Shown one piece after another: positions 45,902 through 54,372 of a DNA stretch of 64,000 nt. The DNA is taken from contig JBBISA010000009.1 of the NCBI GenBank assembly GCA_037441525.1, positions 24,504-88,503 of the forward strand, given 5' to 3'. Source of the DNA: SKVR01 sp037441525 (lineage in GTDB: Bacteria > Bacteroidota > Bacteroidia > Bacteroidales > UBA7960). The notes beneath the pieces are model-generated. The model worked only from the letters and a program-made list of their open reading frames with translations, made no database searches and was not told where the DNA came from. A program made the translations under genes and the position numbers. The stretch's first letter is position 1, and each line of letters begins with the position of its first letter.

Positions 45902-45952
45902 CCCTAAATAAATTTCCGGTAAGACCCGGAACCCGCCATATCACAATTCCCG

Positions 45953-46726
45953 ATGTCAACCTTCCTGTTTGAGCAAATCATATTTGGGCCGGTTAAGAGC
46001 CGCCGATTGGGTATTTCACTGGGAATAAACCTGTTGCCTACCAACCGGAAGCATTGTACCTTTAATTGTATTTATTGCGAATGTGGCTGGACCCAAACAC
46101 ATGAAGCCGAAGAAGGATTCCCACAGGCCCACGAAATAAAATTCGCGCTGGAAAATAAACTGGTTGCCTTGCACTCCAGAAATGCCCTTTTGGATTCGAT
46201 TACCTTTGCTGGTAATGGCGAGCCTACCGTTCACCCGCAGTTTGCCCAAATTGTAGATCATGCTGTTGACTTGCGTAATCAATACTTTCCACAAAGCAAG
46301 GTGTCTGTTTTAACAAATGCTGCAAAGGCACACCTCCCTGCCATCCGCTCAGCCCTGCTTAAAACTGACCAACCCATCATGAAACTTGATGCGGGCAGCC
46401 AAAAAACCTTCGAAAAGATAAACAATACACGCATTGCGGTTTCTCTGAGACAGATTGTGGAAACCCTGGAAAGTTTTGGTAATGATTGTATTGTTCAGAC
46501 GCTTTTTGTAAAAGGGATACACAATGGCCAATTCATTGACAACAGCACTGATGAGGAAGTTGGCCTCTGGCTGGGTCATATTGCCCGGATAAAACCCCGG
46601 CTGGTCATGATATACCCAATAGCCCGCAATACCCCTGCCGAACACCTTCAGGTTGTTCCCTTTGAAGTTCTTAACCACATTGCGGAAAAGGTATTTAAGC
46701 TGGGAATTGAAGCTGAGGTTTTCTGA
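45953..46726 (+). CDS. Radical SAM protein
   Basis: This 257-residue protein binds a [4Fe-4S] cluster through CTFNCIYCECG (Cys35, 39, 42) and belongs to the COG0731-like radical SAM group related to the wyosine biosynthesis enzyme TYW1. The early GPVKSRRLGISLGINLLP, then FAGNGEPTVHPQF and SVLTNAAKAHL, are typical of that group. The exact reaction is unknown. There is no flavodoxin domain, unlike eukaryotic TYW1. It may belong to the ileS-lspA transcript (51-base gap). Confidence 0.9.
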   Translation: MSTFLFEQIIFGPVKSRRLGISLGINLLPTNRKHCTFNCIYCECGWTQTHEAEEGFPQAHEIKFALENKLVALHSRNALLDSITFAGNGEPTVHPQFAQIVDHAVDLRNQYFPQSKVSVLTNAAKAHLPAIRSALLKTDQPIMKLDAGSQKTFEKINNTRIAVSLRQIVETLESFGNDCIVQTLFVKGIHNGQFIDNSTDEEVGLWLGHIARIKPRLVMIYPIARNTPAEHLQVVPFEVLNHIAEKVFKLGIEAEVF

Positions 46727-46753
46727 TACATTTCATGAACCTGAACCAAATGA

Positions 46754-46799
46754 AAAATGTTTATGAAACAACTCAATGAGTATTTTTCATAAACATTTT
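46754..46799. repeat. 15-bp perfect hairpin before pterin dehydratase
   Basis: AAAATGTTTATGAAA (46754-46768) and TTTCATAAACATTTT (46785-46799) are perfect inverted repeats. The 16-base loop itself contains ACTCA/TGAGT. The right arm ends five bases before the ATG of the next gene at 46805. It could end the radical SAM transcript or hide the translation start of the dehydratase. Confidence 0.7.
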
Positions 46800-46804
46800 C
46801 AGTT

Positions 46805-47035
46805 ATGTGGAAAGAAGAAAACAATCAACTTGTACGGCAATTCACCTTTAACGATTTTGTATCAGCCTTTTCGTTTATGACCCGTGTTGCCCTGGTGGCC
46901 GAAAAAATGAACCACCATCCTGAATGGAGTAATGTATATAACCGGGTTGAGATACGCTTGCCGACCTACGATGCAGGGAACATAGTAACCGACAAAGACC
47001 GCAAATTGGCCACGGCTATTGACAAACTTTTATAG
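46805..47035 (+). CDS. phhB: Pterin-4a-carbinolamine dehydratase
   Basis: This 76-residue protein is a 4a-hydroxytetrahydrobiopterin dehydratase (PCD/DCoH family), which regenerates the pterin cofactor of aromatic amino acid hydroxylases. The active-site pattern NHHPEWSNVYNRVEIRL and the N-terminal FTFNDFVSAFSFMTRVALVAE (here in part: FNDFVSAFSF) are clear. No aromatic hydroxylase gene is present in the window, so its substrate may come from elsewhere in the genome or its role may differ. A hairpin lies directly before the start codon. Confidence 0.9.
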   Translation: MWKEENNQLVRQFTFNDFVSAFSFMTRVALVAEKMNHHPEWSNVYNRVEIRLPTYDAGNIVTDKDRKLATAIDKLL

Positions 47036-47037
47036 CC

Positions 47038-47310
47038 TCAGGCTACAGAGGCAACAGGCATAAACCGGCTTGCCCGGGCCTTGTGTACTTCATCTACCAG
47101 TTGATTAATGGTATGGATGTTTTGTTCAAGGTCGTTGTCGAGAGTTATTCCGAAGTGGTTTTCAACATTGTATATCAAAAGGTTGAGCTCCCATTGGGTA
47201 AGTCCGAAGTCGTCGTAAAAGTTGGCCGTATAAACAGGAGATACTTCACGCACATTCATCTTGCGGTTTATAATCATCCTGATGTGGCGATGGATTTGAT
47301 GATAGGTCAT
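47038..47310 (-). CDS. Acyl-carrier-protein-like protein lacking the serine
   Basis: This 90-residue protein looks like an acyl carrier protein fold: FYDDFGLTQWELNLLIYNVE is followed by HFGITLDNDLEQNIHTINQL, the helix II to helix IV pattern. At the position of the usual DSL (phosphopantetheine serine) it has TQW, so it cannot carry the usual prosthetic group there. Basic N-terminal residues (HRHIRMIINRKMN) precede it. It faces the pterin dehydratase gene (two bases between the stops) and is transcribed toward it. It may be a structural or regulatory protein rather than a carrier. No fatty-acid genes are nearby. Confidence 0.72.
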   Translation of the reverse strand: MTYHQIHRHIRMIINRKMNVREVSPVYTANFYDDFGLTQWELNLLIYNVENHFGITLDNDLEQNIHTINQLVDEVHKARASRFMPVASVA

Positions 47311-47376
47311 GGCAGGGGTTGCGTTTGATTGCTGAATTAGGTTGTCAAAATTAGTTGTTAGTTTATTTAAATAATT

Positions 47377-47410
47377 ACATCAACGGAGATTTTTATATCT
47401 CCGCTGATGT
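47377..47410 (-). terminator. Hairpin ending the RND-PII transcript
   Basis: On the minus strand, ACATCAGCGGAGAT and ATCTCCGTTGATGT form a 14-bp stem with one mismatch around a 6-base loop, 11 bases past the PII-like stop. The following T-run is weak. Confidence 0.7.
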
Positions 47411-47421
47411 TTCACGGTAAG

Positions 47422-47715
47422 TTATACAGATTGTTCAATATTCCATAAAAAAGCTCTGATTCCTTGCAGTTCGGCGGTTTCATTTATTTTGGCTACCGCA
47501 TCAAGGATTTTTTGAGCAAGAACATCGTCAACGATTGTAAGAAGGGCTGAGTTCATTGCAGGCCAGGTGTGTGTACCCATGTGGGGTTCACCTGTTTTTG
47601 TACCCCGACCCATTACGGATGGCCATTGGGTAAATCCGCGGGCATTAAGTTTGTCGAGCATGGAGTCAACCCGTTCGGTAAGGGCCTGGTTATATACTAT
47701 AAATACTGCTTTCAT
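47422..47715 (-). CDS. PII-like transporter-associated protein
   Basis: This 97-residue protein matches the PII-like family that NCBI calls PG0541 transporter-associated protein. The start is ATG 47715 (MKAVFIVYNQALTERVDSML), overlapping the RND pump stop by four bases, so translation is coupled. The middle GTKTGEPHMGTHTWPAMNSA is the characteristic glycine/histidine loop. Longer readings upstream are only the pump gene in another frame. Such small trimeric PII-like proteins are thought to sense a ligand and regulate the adjacent pump; the ligand is unknown. Confidence 0.88.
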   Translation of the reverse strand: MKAVFIVYNQALTERVDSMLDKLNARGFTQWPSVMGRGTKTGEPHMGTHTWPAMNSALLTIVDDVLAQKILDAVAKINETAELQGIRAFLWNIEQSV

Positions 47716-50700
47716 ATAGTTTGGTTGGTTGTTGTTGAATAACTGGAAATTTCGCCGGCCAATAGTTTTTGGTTCCGTTTTCTTTCCTTTCTGATTTTGC
47801 GGGCGCCAAACATTGTATAAACCACCGGCACAAACACAAGGGTAATAAGGGTAGAAAAAGTTAGCCCTCCCAGAACAGCAACCCCCATAGGTTGCCAAAT
47901 TTCTGACCCTTCGGCGGTGGAAACAGCCAGAGGAATCATTGCCAGCAATGTAGTAAGAGTAGTCATCAAAACCGGACGCAAACGCGATCTCCCCGCCATT
48001 TTAACCGAGGTAATTATACTTTTTCCGCGGGCAACCAGCAAATTGGTGTAGTCGATAAGAACAATAGAATTCTTCACCACAATTCCCACAAGAATTATGG
48101 CGCCAATGAAAGAAATAACATTAAGTTCACCACCACTAACAATCAACGCAATAAACACCCCGGTAAAAGAGAAGGGAACTGCAAGCATAATGATAAATGG
48201 CATGGAAAACGACTCGAACTGCGCTGCCATAACCACAAAAACAAGGAAAATACTGAGCGCGAGCAGGAGAAACAAATCGGCGAAAGCTTCCTGCTGTTCA
48301 ATTATCTCTCCACCAAACCGTATAAATATCCCGGAAGGAATTTCCATTTCATTGATGGCTTCCTCAATATCGGCTTTTAACAATCCCAGCGAGCGGCCAA
48401 AAAGCTGACTATTAACTGTAAGGTAGCGTTGGCGGTTTTTGCGTTCGATATTGGGCGGGCTGAAAAATTCTTCGATAGATGCAAATTCCTTTAACCTTAC
48501 AAACTGTCCGCGTTGGTTCATCACCTGAATGTTTTCCAAATCAGCAAGGGTGTTGCGAAACTGTTCCTGATGACGAACAACAACATTATATTCCTCTCCA
48601 TCTTCGCGGTAGCGGGTGGCAATCATCCCTTCAACACGATTACGTATGGCCCGTGATACAGTGTTGGTATTGAGGCCATACATGGCCATTTTTTCCTGGT
48701 CGGGGATGATGCGGAGCTCGGGTTTTTCGGGGCCACGGCTCAGGTCAACATCGCGTGTGCCGGCAATGTTGCGCATACGATTGGCAAGTTCATTGGCAAC
48801 GGCAGTGGTCTGGTCAAAATTATCGCCATAAACCTCCATAGCAATGGGCGAACCAGCCCCAAATCCACCCCCCTCGGTTTGAACAGTAAAGGTTACAATC
48901 TCAGGAAATACTTTAAGTTCATTACGAATGGCATCGGCAATCTCCCAAACATCCCGACCTCGTTTTGATGGTTTAGAAAGTCTGAATACAAAGTCGATGG
49001 TGTGGCTCCCCGACCGTGGGTTGCCAAAAATACCTGCAGTGGTGCTATAACCAGCGCTGGTATTAAGGGCCTCTATCTCAGGGAAATCGGTTTCAAGAAT
49101 TTTTTCAATGGTCCGGGCAATTTTTTTCGTTTCTTCAAGCCTGAGGCCGGTAGGTAATTCAATGTTTACCTGTAAGCGGCTGTTGTCTGCCTGCGGAAAG
49201 AATCCAGTACCAATCATGGGTATAAGGAACAAACTTCCGATAAAAACGGCTATGGCACCAAAGAATACTTTCATCTTGTTGCCCACAGCCCAGGCGAGCA
49301 AACTTGCATAGCCATTATCGAGCCCGTCGAGAGTTCTTTCAATAAAGGCGGTAGTTTTAGGCCCAAGTCCTTTGCGCTTGTTCGATGAATAGCGCAAAAA
49401 CTGTGATGATAACATTGGGGTGAGAGAAAGTGCCGCTATGGTTGAAACGGAAACAGTAATGGTTACAATCCAACCCAGCTGGCGGAAAAACATACCCATT
49501 AATCCACCGATAAGTGTCATGGGAAGGAACACAGCAACCACCGTAAGGGTTGATGCAACAACAGCCAGGCCCACCTCATTGGTGCCATAGATAGCTGCCT
49601 CGCGGGCTTTGCTTCCCCTTTCGATATGCCGTGTAACATTTTCGAGTACCACAATGGCATCATCCACAACCATCCCCATGGCTATTGTAAGAGAGGAAAG
49701 TGAAATCAGGTTGAGCGTATTGCCCGTAAAATAGAGGTAAATAAATGCTGTAACCAGCGATACAGGGATAGTAATGATTATTATAGCAGTGGCCCGCCAG
49801 CGTCCGATAAAGAACAATACCACCAGTATCACAAAAAGTGCGGCGTAATAAAGAATATCCACCAGGTTACCAATGGCATTGTTGATAAATTCTGAAGTAT
49901 CAAAAACCACATCAATGGCAATATCAGGTGGTAGCGTTTTCTTGATTTCAACCATCATATTGTTTACCTCGCGGGCAATTTTAACGGTATTAGCCCCCGA
50001 TTGTTTCTGCACAATCAAACGCAAACCAAGTTCGCCATTGATGCGCTCTTCTATGGTCATTTCGCGCAGGGTGTCTTTTACCTCTGCCACATCGCGCACA
50101 AAAACCGGGTTGCCATTAAAATTGGTAATTACGATATTGCGTATGCGGTCGCTTTCCTGAAATTCACCGGTAAAGCGGAGCGAATAATCGGCACTTCCCA
50201 TACGAAGGTTTCCTGAAGGCAGGTTAATATTTTCGGCAGCGATGATTCCACCCAACTGCTCAACCGTAAGGTTGTAGGCTTCCAGTTTGCGAGGGTCAAC
50301 ATTTACCTGTATTTCCCTTTCGGGACCGCCAAAAATACCCACCGCGCCAACACCCTCAATCCGGTTGAGCGGATTGATGAGTTTTTCATCAAGAATTTTA
50401 GCCAGAGCCGGATAACTTTCGCGAGCTGTGGCCGATAACATCATTACCGGTATCATGCTCGATGAGAACTTAAATACAGTGGGTTGTTCTATGCCCTCGG
50501 GCAGGAACCTTATCAACCGGCCAATTACATCGCGGATTTCGTTGGTAGCTTCATCGAGGTTTGTGCCATATTCAAACTCAAGGGTGATTGCTGAAATATC
50601 ATCGCGGCTCTGCGAAGTAATGTTTTTCAGGTTGGTAACAATACTCAGGTTATCTTCGATAGGGCGGGTAACATTGGTTTCGATATCGGCTGCGCTGGCC

Positions 50701-50858
50701 CCGGGATAAATGGTAAACACACTGATAAAGGGAGGGTCAATCTCGGGGTAAAGATCGATAGGCATATTGCGCAGGCTGAATACACCCATTACTATCACAG
50801 CAATGAAAATCACGATGGTAGTGATGGGTTTCTTAACGGCAGTGCTGTATAAACTCAT
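47712..50858 (-). CDS. RND-family efflux pump (AcrB-like)
   Basis: This 1048-residue inner membrane pump has the AcrB architecture: 12 transmembrane helices, two large periplasmic loops and the proton-relay helix with MGMVVDDAIVVLENVTRH (the two adjacent Asp of helix IV). N-terminal TIVIFIAVIVMGVFSLRN and IDLYPEIDPPFISVFTIYPG are typical of the HAE1 group. A clear SD-like AAAGGAGAACC lies before the start. The gene is part of the minus-strand operon tetR-tolC-MFP-RND-PII, which together forms a tripartite multidrug pump under TetR control. Confidence 0.96.
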   Translation of the reverse strand: MSLYSTAVKKPITTIVIFIAVIVMGVFSLRNMPIDLYPEIDPPFISVFTIYPGASAADIETNVTRPIEDNLSIVTNLKNITSQSRDDISAITLEFEYGTNLDEATNEIRDVIGRLIRFLPEGIEQPTVFKFSSSMIPVMMLSATARESYPALAKILDEKLINPLNRIEGVGAVGIFGGPEREIQVNVDPRKLEAYNLTVEQLGGIIAAENINLPSGNLRMGSADYSLRFTGEFQESDRIRNIVITNFNGNPVFVRDVAEVKDTLREMTIEERINGELGLRLIVQKQSGANTVKIAREVNNMMVEIKKTLPPDIAIDVVFDTSEFINNAIGNLVDILYYAALFVILVVLFFIGRWRATAIIIITIPVSLVTAFIYLYFTGNTLNLISLSSLTIAMGMVVDDAIVVLENVTRHIERGSKAREAAIYGTNEVGLAVVASTLTVVAVFLPMTLIGGLMGMFFRQLGWIVTITVSVSTIAALSLTPMLSSQFLRYSSNKRKGLGPKTTAFIERTLDGLDNGYASLLAWAVGNKMKVFFGAIAVFIGSLFLIPMIGTGFFPQADNSRLQVNIELPTGLRLEETKKIARTIEKILETDFPEIEALNTSAGYSTTAGIFGNPRSGSHTIDFVFRLSKPSKRGRDVWEIADAIRNELKVFPEIVTFTVQTEGGGFGAGSPIAMEVYGDNFDQTTAVANELANRMRNIAGTRDVDLSRGPEKPELRIIPDQEKMAMYGLNTNTVSRAIRNRVEGMIATRYREDGEEYNVVVRHQEQFRNTLADLENIQVMNQRGQFVRLKEFASIEEFFSPPNIERKNRQRYLTVNSQLFGRSLGLLKADIEEAINEMEIPSGIFIRFGGEIIEQQEAFADLFLLLALSIFLVFVVMAAQFESFSMPFIIMLAVPFSFTGVFIALIVSGGELNVISFIGAIILVGIVVKNSIVLIDYTNLLVARGKSIITSVKMAGRSRLRPVLMTTLTTLLAMIPLAVSTAEGSEIWQPMGVAVLGGLTFSTLITLVFVPVVYTMFGARKIRKERKRNQKLLAGEISSYSTTTNQTI

Positions 50859-50885
50859 GGTAGGTTCTCCTTTCTATTGGGTTTA

Positions 50886-51920
50886 TTACTGCACTATTTC
50901 AACAAGTGAACCCTGCTCCAGATTGTGCTGACCTGTAACCACCAGCCATTGGCCGGCATCAAGACCGGAAAGAATCTCCAGGTTATCGTCGTATTTTCGA
51001 CCAGGCTGCACAGTAAGGCGCTGAGCAACATTATCTTTCACAACAAAAACAAATCTTTCGTTGGAACCGGGTTGTTTCAGTACCGACATGGAGGGTACAA
51101 TCAGGGCAACATGTTCGCCCAATTCGAGGGTTACCCTTGCAAACATACCGGGGCGAAGCACCTCATCGCGGTTATCAATAACTATTTCTACCCTGAAGGT
51201 ACCGGTAGCCCTGTCCACAACAGGGAATACCCTGTTTATCTTTCCTTCAAAAATTTTTCCCTGATATACTTCGGTAATAACCATTGCTGGTTGTCCGGTT
51301 TTTACTTCGGGAAGGAATCTTTCCGAAACACCAATGATAACTTTAACCGGTCTGATTTGGTTAATGGAAACAATGGCTGGCTTGCCGGCAGGAGATGGAG
51401 CTCCTGAAAACATTTCGCCATTGGAAAAATAACGTGCAGTTATTACCCCATCCAATGTGGAGCGAACCTGTGTATGGGTTGAAAGATTTTCGATGTTACT
51501 GCGGGCAATGCGGTATTGAGTTTTCATCTGGTCGTAGGCCTGCTGGGTTACTGCACCAGCCTTAAGCAGGGTGTCGAGGCGCGCCAGTTCCCGTTCAAGA
51601 TTACCAAGTTGCACCTGTGCCTGGAAAAGCTGGGTATTATCCATCTCTACCAGCAGCTGCCCTTTGGTTACCTTATCGCCAACATCCACCAGAATGCGGT
51701 TGATACGTGCCGGAACTGCTGGGGCAATATGGGCTTCTTCATAGGGCTGAACAACTCCTGTGAACTCAAGCTCACTACCAATGCTTTTAAGTGATGTTTC
51801 AACTACTCTTACCAATACTTTTTTCTCCTCCCCTGTTTTGTCGGCTGCAGTTTGGCAGGCAGCCATAGAAACCAACAGGGTAGACAAAATTACTAAGTGG
51901 AATTTTTTTAATGTTTTCAT
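50886..51920 (-). CDS. RND-type periplasmic adaptor lipoprotein
   Basis: This membrane fusion protein of 344 residues has a lipobox LLVSMAAC, so it is anchored as a lipoprotein in the inner membrane. ATG 51920 is preferred over 51959 because the signal peptide starts there. The lipoyl halves (IAPAVPARINRILVDVGDKV and LDGVITARYFSNGEMFSG) flank a coiled coil (about 100-145), followed by a beta-barrel and membrane-proximal domain. It connects the RND pump (27 bases downstream) to the TolC-like protein (42 bases upstream). Confidence 0.94.
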   Translation of the reverse strand: MKTLKKFHLVILSTLLVSMAACQTAADKTGEEKKVLVRVVETSLKSIGSELEFTGVVQPYEEAHIAPAVPARINRILVDVGDKVTKGQLLVEMDNTQLFQAQVQLGNLERELARLDTLLKAGAVTQQAYDQMKTQYRIARSNIENLSTHTQVRSTLDGVITARYFSNGEMFSGAPSPAGKPAIVSINQIRPVKVIIGVSERFLPEVKTGQPAMVITEVYQGKIFEGKINRVFPVVDRATGTFRVEIVIDNRDEVLRPGMFARVTLELGEHVALIVPSMSVLKQPGSNERFVFVVKDNVAQRLTVQPGRKYDDNLEILSGLDAGQWLVVTGQHNLEQGSLVEIVQ

Positions 51921-51962
51921 TGTTTTCTTTTCGATTATGATTGTTGAAAATCGGTTCATTTA

Positions 51963-53303
51963 TTAGTTGGATGCCCGTTGACCAGTAACCCTGTCATACT
52001 GTACCTTAGCCTGCAGCAGTTCGTGTTTAGCCATAAGCAGGTTAAAACGTGCCCGGGTAAGGGCTACATCGCTGTCATTTATTTCGAGCAGGGTCCCCTG
52101 ACCCGATTCGTACCTTATACGGGCAATCTGGTACCCCCGTTGCGCCAGGTCAACATTTTTCTGAGCATTGGCTGCCTTTTCGAGGGCTACATCCATTCGC
52201 TTAATTATATTTCCCAGTTCGGTACCTATGTTATCTTTCAGATAATTTCGCTGCAATTCGAGTTGCTGTATTCCAATTTGCAATTGTTTTACCTGGTTTC
52301 GGTTGGTAAATCCATTAAAGATGGGAATTCGCACCTGCAAGCCCGCCGAGGCAGTGTTTACCCAACGATAATCGGCAAACTTGAAGGAATTGGACTCGGT
52401 AATATACATGTAATTGCCAACAGCTGTGACGCTGGGCAGTGATGTTGCCCTGAGAGAACGGGCTTGCTTCATTACCAGATCCTGTTGCAAACCAAGGGTA
52501 ATGTAGTCTGGATTATTGCCCAGCGTCCTTTCGGCGGAAGTGATATTGAAACCAAGGAGCATCTGCTCGGCACTTTCCATCAAATTACCTTCGATGCGAA
52601 TAGGTGTTTCGAAATCAATCCCTAAAAGCACTTTCAAATAGTTTTCGGTGAGTTCAACCGTATTTTGCGCCTGTAACACTTCGGGGCGGATATTCTCGGT
52701 TTGCACCTGTGCTCTGATGAGATCATACTCTGCTACCAGTCCCTGGCTATACAGTTTGCGTATATTGTCCAGATTTTCCATGGCATTGCGAAGGCTCAGC
52801 CTGACTACTTCGAGCGATTCGCGTGCCAGCAACACATCATACCATGCACGTTGCACATTAAAAGTAAGTTCGATGGTTTGTGTGCGGAAACCCTCCTCGG
52901 CAATGCGCTGCTCGGTTCGGGCGGCATCTATACCAGCATAAATAGCTGCATTGTAGAGGGGCAGGGCAAACTGCAAACCACCCATGTATGAGTTGTCGCT
53001 CCCAATTTCAAGGGCAGTACTGCCACCAAAAAACGGAGCCATCTCTTCAGGGAAGAAAATTACCTGTTTCTTCAGGTTCCGCGTATAGCTTCCCGATGCG
53101 TTTACCGAAGGAAGCAAATTTCCACGGGTCTGGTTGAGTCTTGCTTCGGCCTTGGCTTTATCGAGCCGGGCAACAGCAATGGCCGGGTTGCTCTCCAGAG
53201 CCATTGCCAGGGCAGTTTCCCTGGTAAGCACCAGGGTGTCGCTCTGGGCTTTGGCGGCAAAAATTCCGGTGAGCAATAAGATAAAAATTAAACCTTTTTT
53301 CAT
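51963..53303 (-). CDS. TolC-family outer membrane channel
   Basis: This 446-residue outer membrane channel has a signal peptide ending near FAAKAQ, the opening LTRETALAMALESNPAIAVA and two OEP repeats. It is the third part of the tripartite pump with the adaptor and RND genes downstream. It starts 84 bases after tetR on the same strand. Confidence 0.93.
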   Translation of the reverse strand: MKKGLIFILLLTGIFAAKAQSDTLVLTRETALAMALESNPAIAVARLDKAKAEARLNQTRGNLLPSVNASGSYTRNLKKQVIFFPEEMAPFFGGSTALEIGSDNSYMGGLQFALPLYNAAIYAGIDAARTEQRIAEEGFRTQTIELTFNVQRAWYDVLLARESLEVVRLSLRNAMENLDNIRKLYSQGLVAEYDLIRAQVQTENIRPEVLQAQNTVELTENYLKVLLGIDFETPIRIEGNLMESAEQMLLGFNITSAERTLGNNPDYITLGLQQDLVMKQARSLRATSLPSVTAVGNYMYITESNSFKFADYRWVNTASAGLQVRIPIFNGFTNRNQVKQLQIGIQQLELQRNYLKDNIGTELGNIIKRMDVALEKAANAQKNVDLAQRGYQIARIRYESGQGTLLEINDSDVALTRARFNLLMAKHELLQAKVQYDRVTGQRASN

Positions 53304-53387
53304 GTTTTATAATGTTCAGATTTCTTGTTACTGGTTGCTTCTAATAAATTTGATTTACCCTTGGTTATAGTTAGACCTATGGAATTT

Positions 53388-53993
53388 CTAATGTTTAAAT
53401 TGCTCGTCAATAATGGCTATTCCTTTAGGTGTTGCCATACCCCTGATAAAGTTGAGCATTACTTGCCTTGCTACTTCGGCACGGGGAAACCGGCTCTCTG
53501 GAAAAACATCTGACAGTGTCATAAACTGCATTGATGAATGTACCATGCGGCTAAGTATTTCGGCATCAACCCCGGGCATAAAAACACCGGTTTCGATTCC
53601 CTTTTCAATTAATGAATGGGTAAATGCAATATTTTCTTCCTGCTTACTGGCAATATGCTCCTGCCAGAGGCCCGAATGATATTTGCGGATGTCGTTAAGA
53701 AAATTAGGGTGCATGCTGTTGAGAACCAGCAATGCCTGCCTGAAGTGTTTACGGATAACTTCGAGGGGGTCATCTGGGCTTTCGGCTAGAATTGCATCGC
53801 GAATGGCAAGATTCACTCTGTGCTTGTATTCAATACAATCGCGCAATAAATCCTCCTTTGTGGCAAAGCTTTCATAAAGAGTTCTTTTCGAAATGCCCAA
53901 TGATTCGGCAATTTCATCCATGGTTATGGAACGTATGCCATGCTTGAGAAACATAGTTGTTGCCTGTTCAAGAATCCTATCTTTTGTTTCCAT
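53388..53993 (-). CDS. TetR-family transcriptional regulator
   Basis: This 201-residue regulator has the TetR helix-turn-helix ITMDEIAESLGISKRTLYES (about 20-45) and a helical ligand domain. As first gene of the efflux operon it probably represses its own operon and is released by a pump substrate. The upstream region contains a perfect 14-bp inverted repeat at 54152-54185 that could be its operator. The ligand is unknown. Confidence 0.93.
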   Translation of the reverse strand: METKDRILEQATTMFLKHGIRSITMDEIAESLGISKRTLYESFATKEDLLRDCIEYKHRVNLAIRDAILAESPDDPLEVIRKHFRQALLVLNSMHPNFLNDIRKYHSGLWQEHIASKQEENIAFTHSLIEKGIETGVFMPGVDAEILSRMVHSSMQFMTLSDVFPESRFPRAEVARQVMLNFIRGMATPKGIAIIDEQFKH

Positions 53994-54372
53994 GTTGGAA
54001 TTTTGATAAAACTGATTGGGTTTTGAAAGCTTTTAAGCGTGGTCAGTATTCATGCCACAATAAATGTTAGCTTGCATACTAATCAACTATAAAAATTAAA
54101 CGCTGTTTTAAAATTTTATCTTTCAATTCCTTATAAAAAAGCGAGCAAAAGTATAAAAACTTTGCAAACCCGCAAAGTTTTTATAGGTATTTGGCAATAA
54201 CCCCACAATGTGTATCCAGAATGGGTTCACAAATTGTTGAAAACAGGGATTATTTCAACAAAGCGGCCACAAATAAAACCCATCAATATGAATATTGTTT
54301 ATTGTACGATTACGAACAAAAGTGTGTGCGTTTTTGCACAATAGGTGAAACAACACTATTTTTACATATACA
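53994..54372. other. Divergent promoter region of tetR and the M1 peptidase
   Basis: These 379 bases separate divergent genes and must hold both promoters. The main structure is the 14-bp inverted repeat at 54152-54185. A 61-codon open stretch starting at a TTG (54191) and running into the peptidase start is probably not a gene. No certain -33/-7 pair was found. Confidence 0.5.
54152..54185. promoter_or_regulatory. 14-bp perfect inverted repeat, candidate operator
   Basis: TATAAAAACTTTGC and GCAAAGTTTTTATA are perfect reverse complements separated by AAACCC. It sits in the divergent region about 160 bases before tetR and 187 bases before the peptidase gene. It could be a TetR operator or a bidirectional terminator-like hairpin. 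Confidence 0.5.

Noticed and set aside
47716..47898. N-terminal extension of the PII-like gene
   Set aside because: The extra residues are the RND pump end in another frame; ATG 47715 gives the family length.
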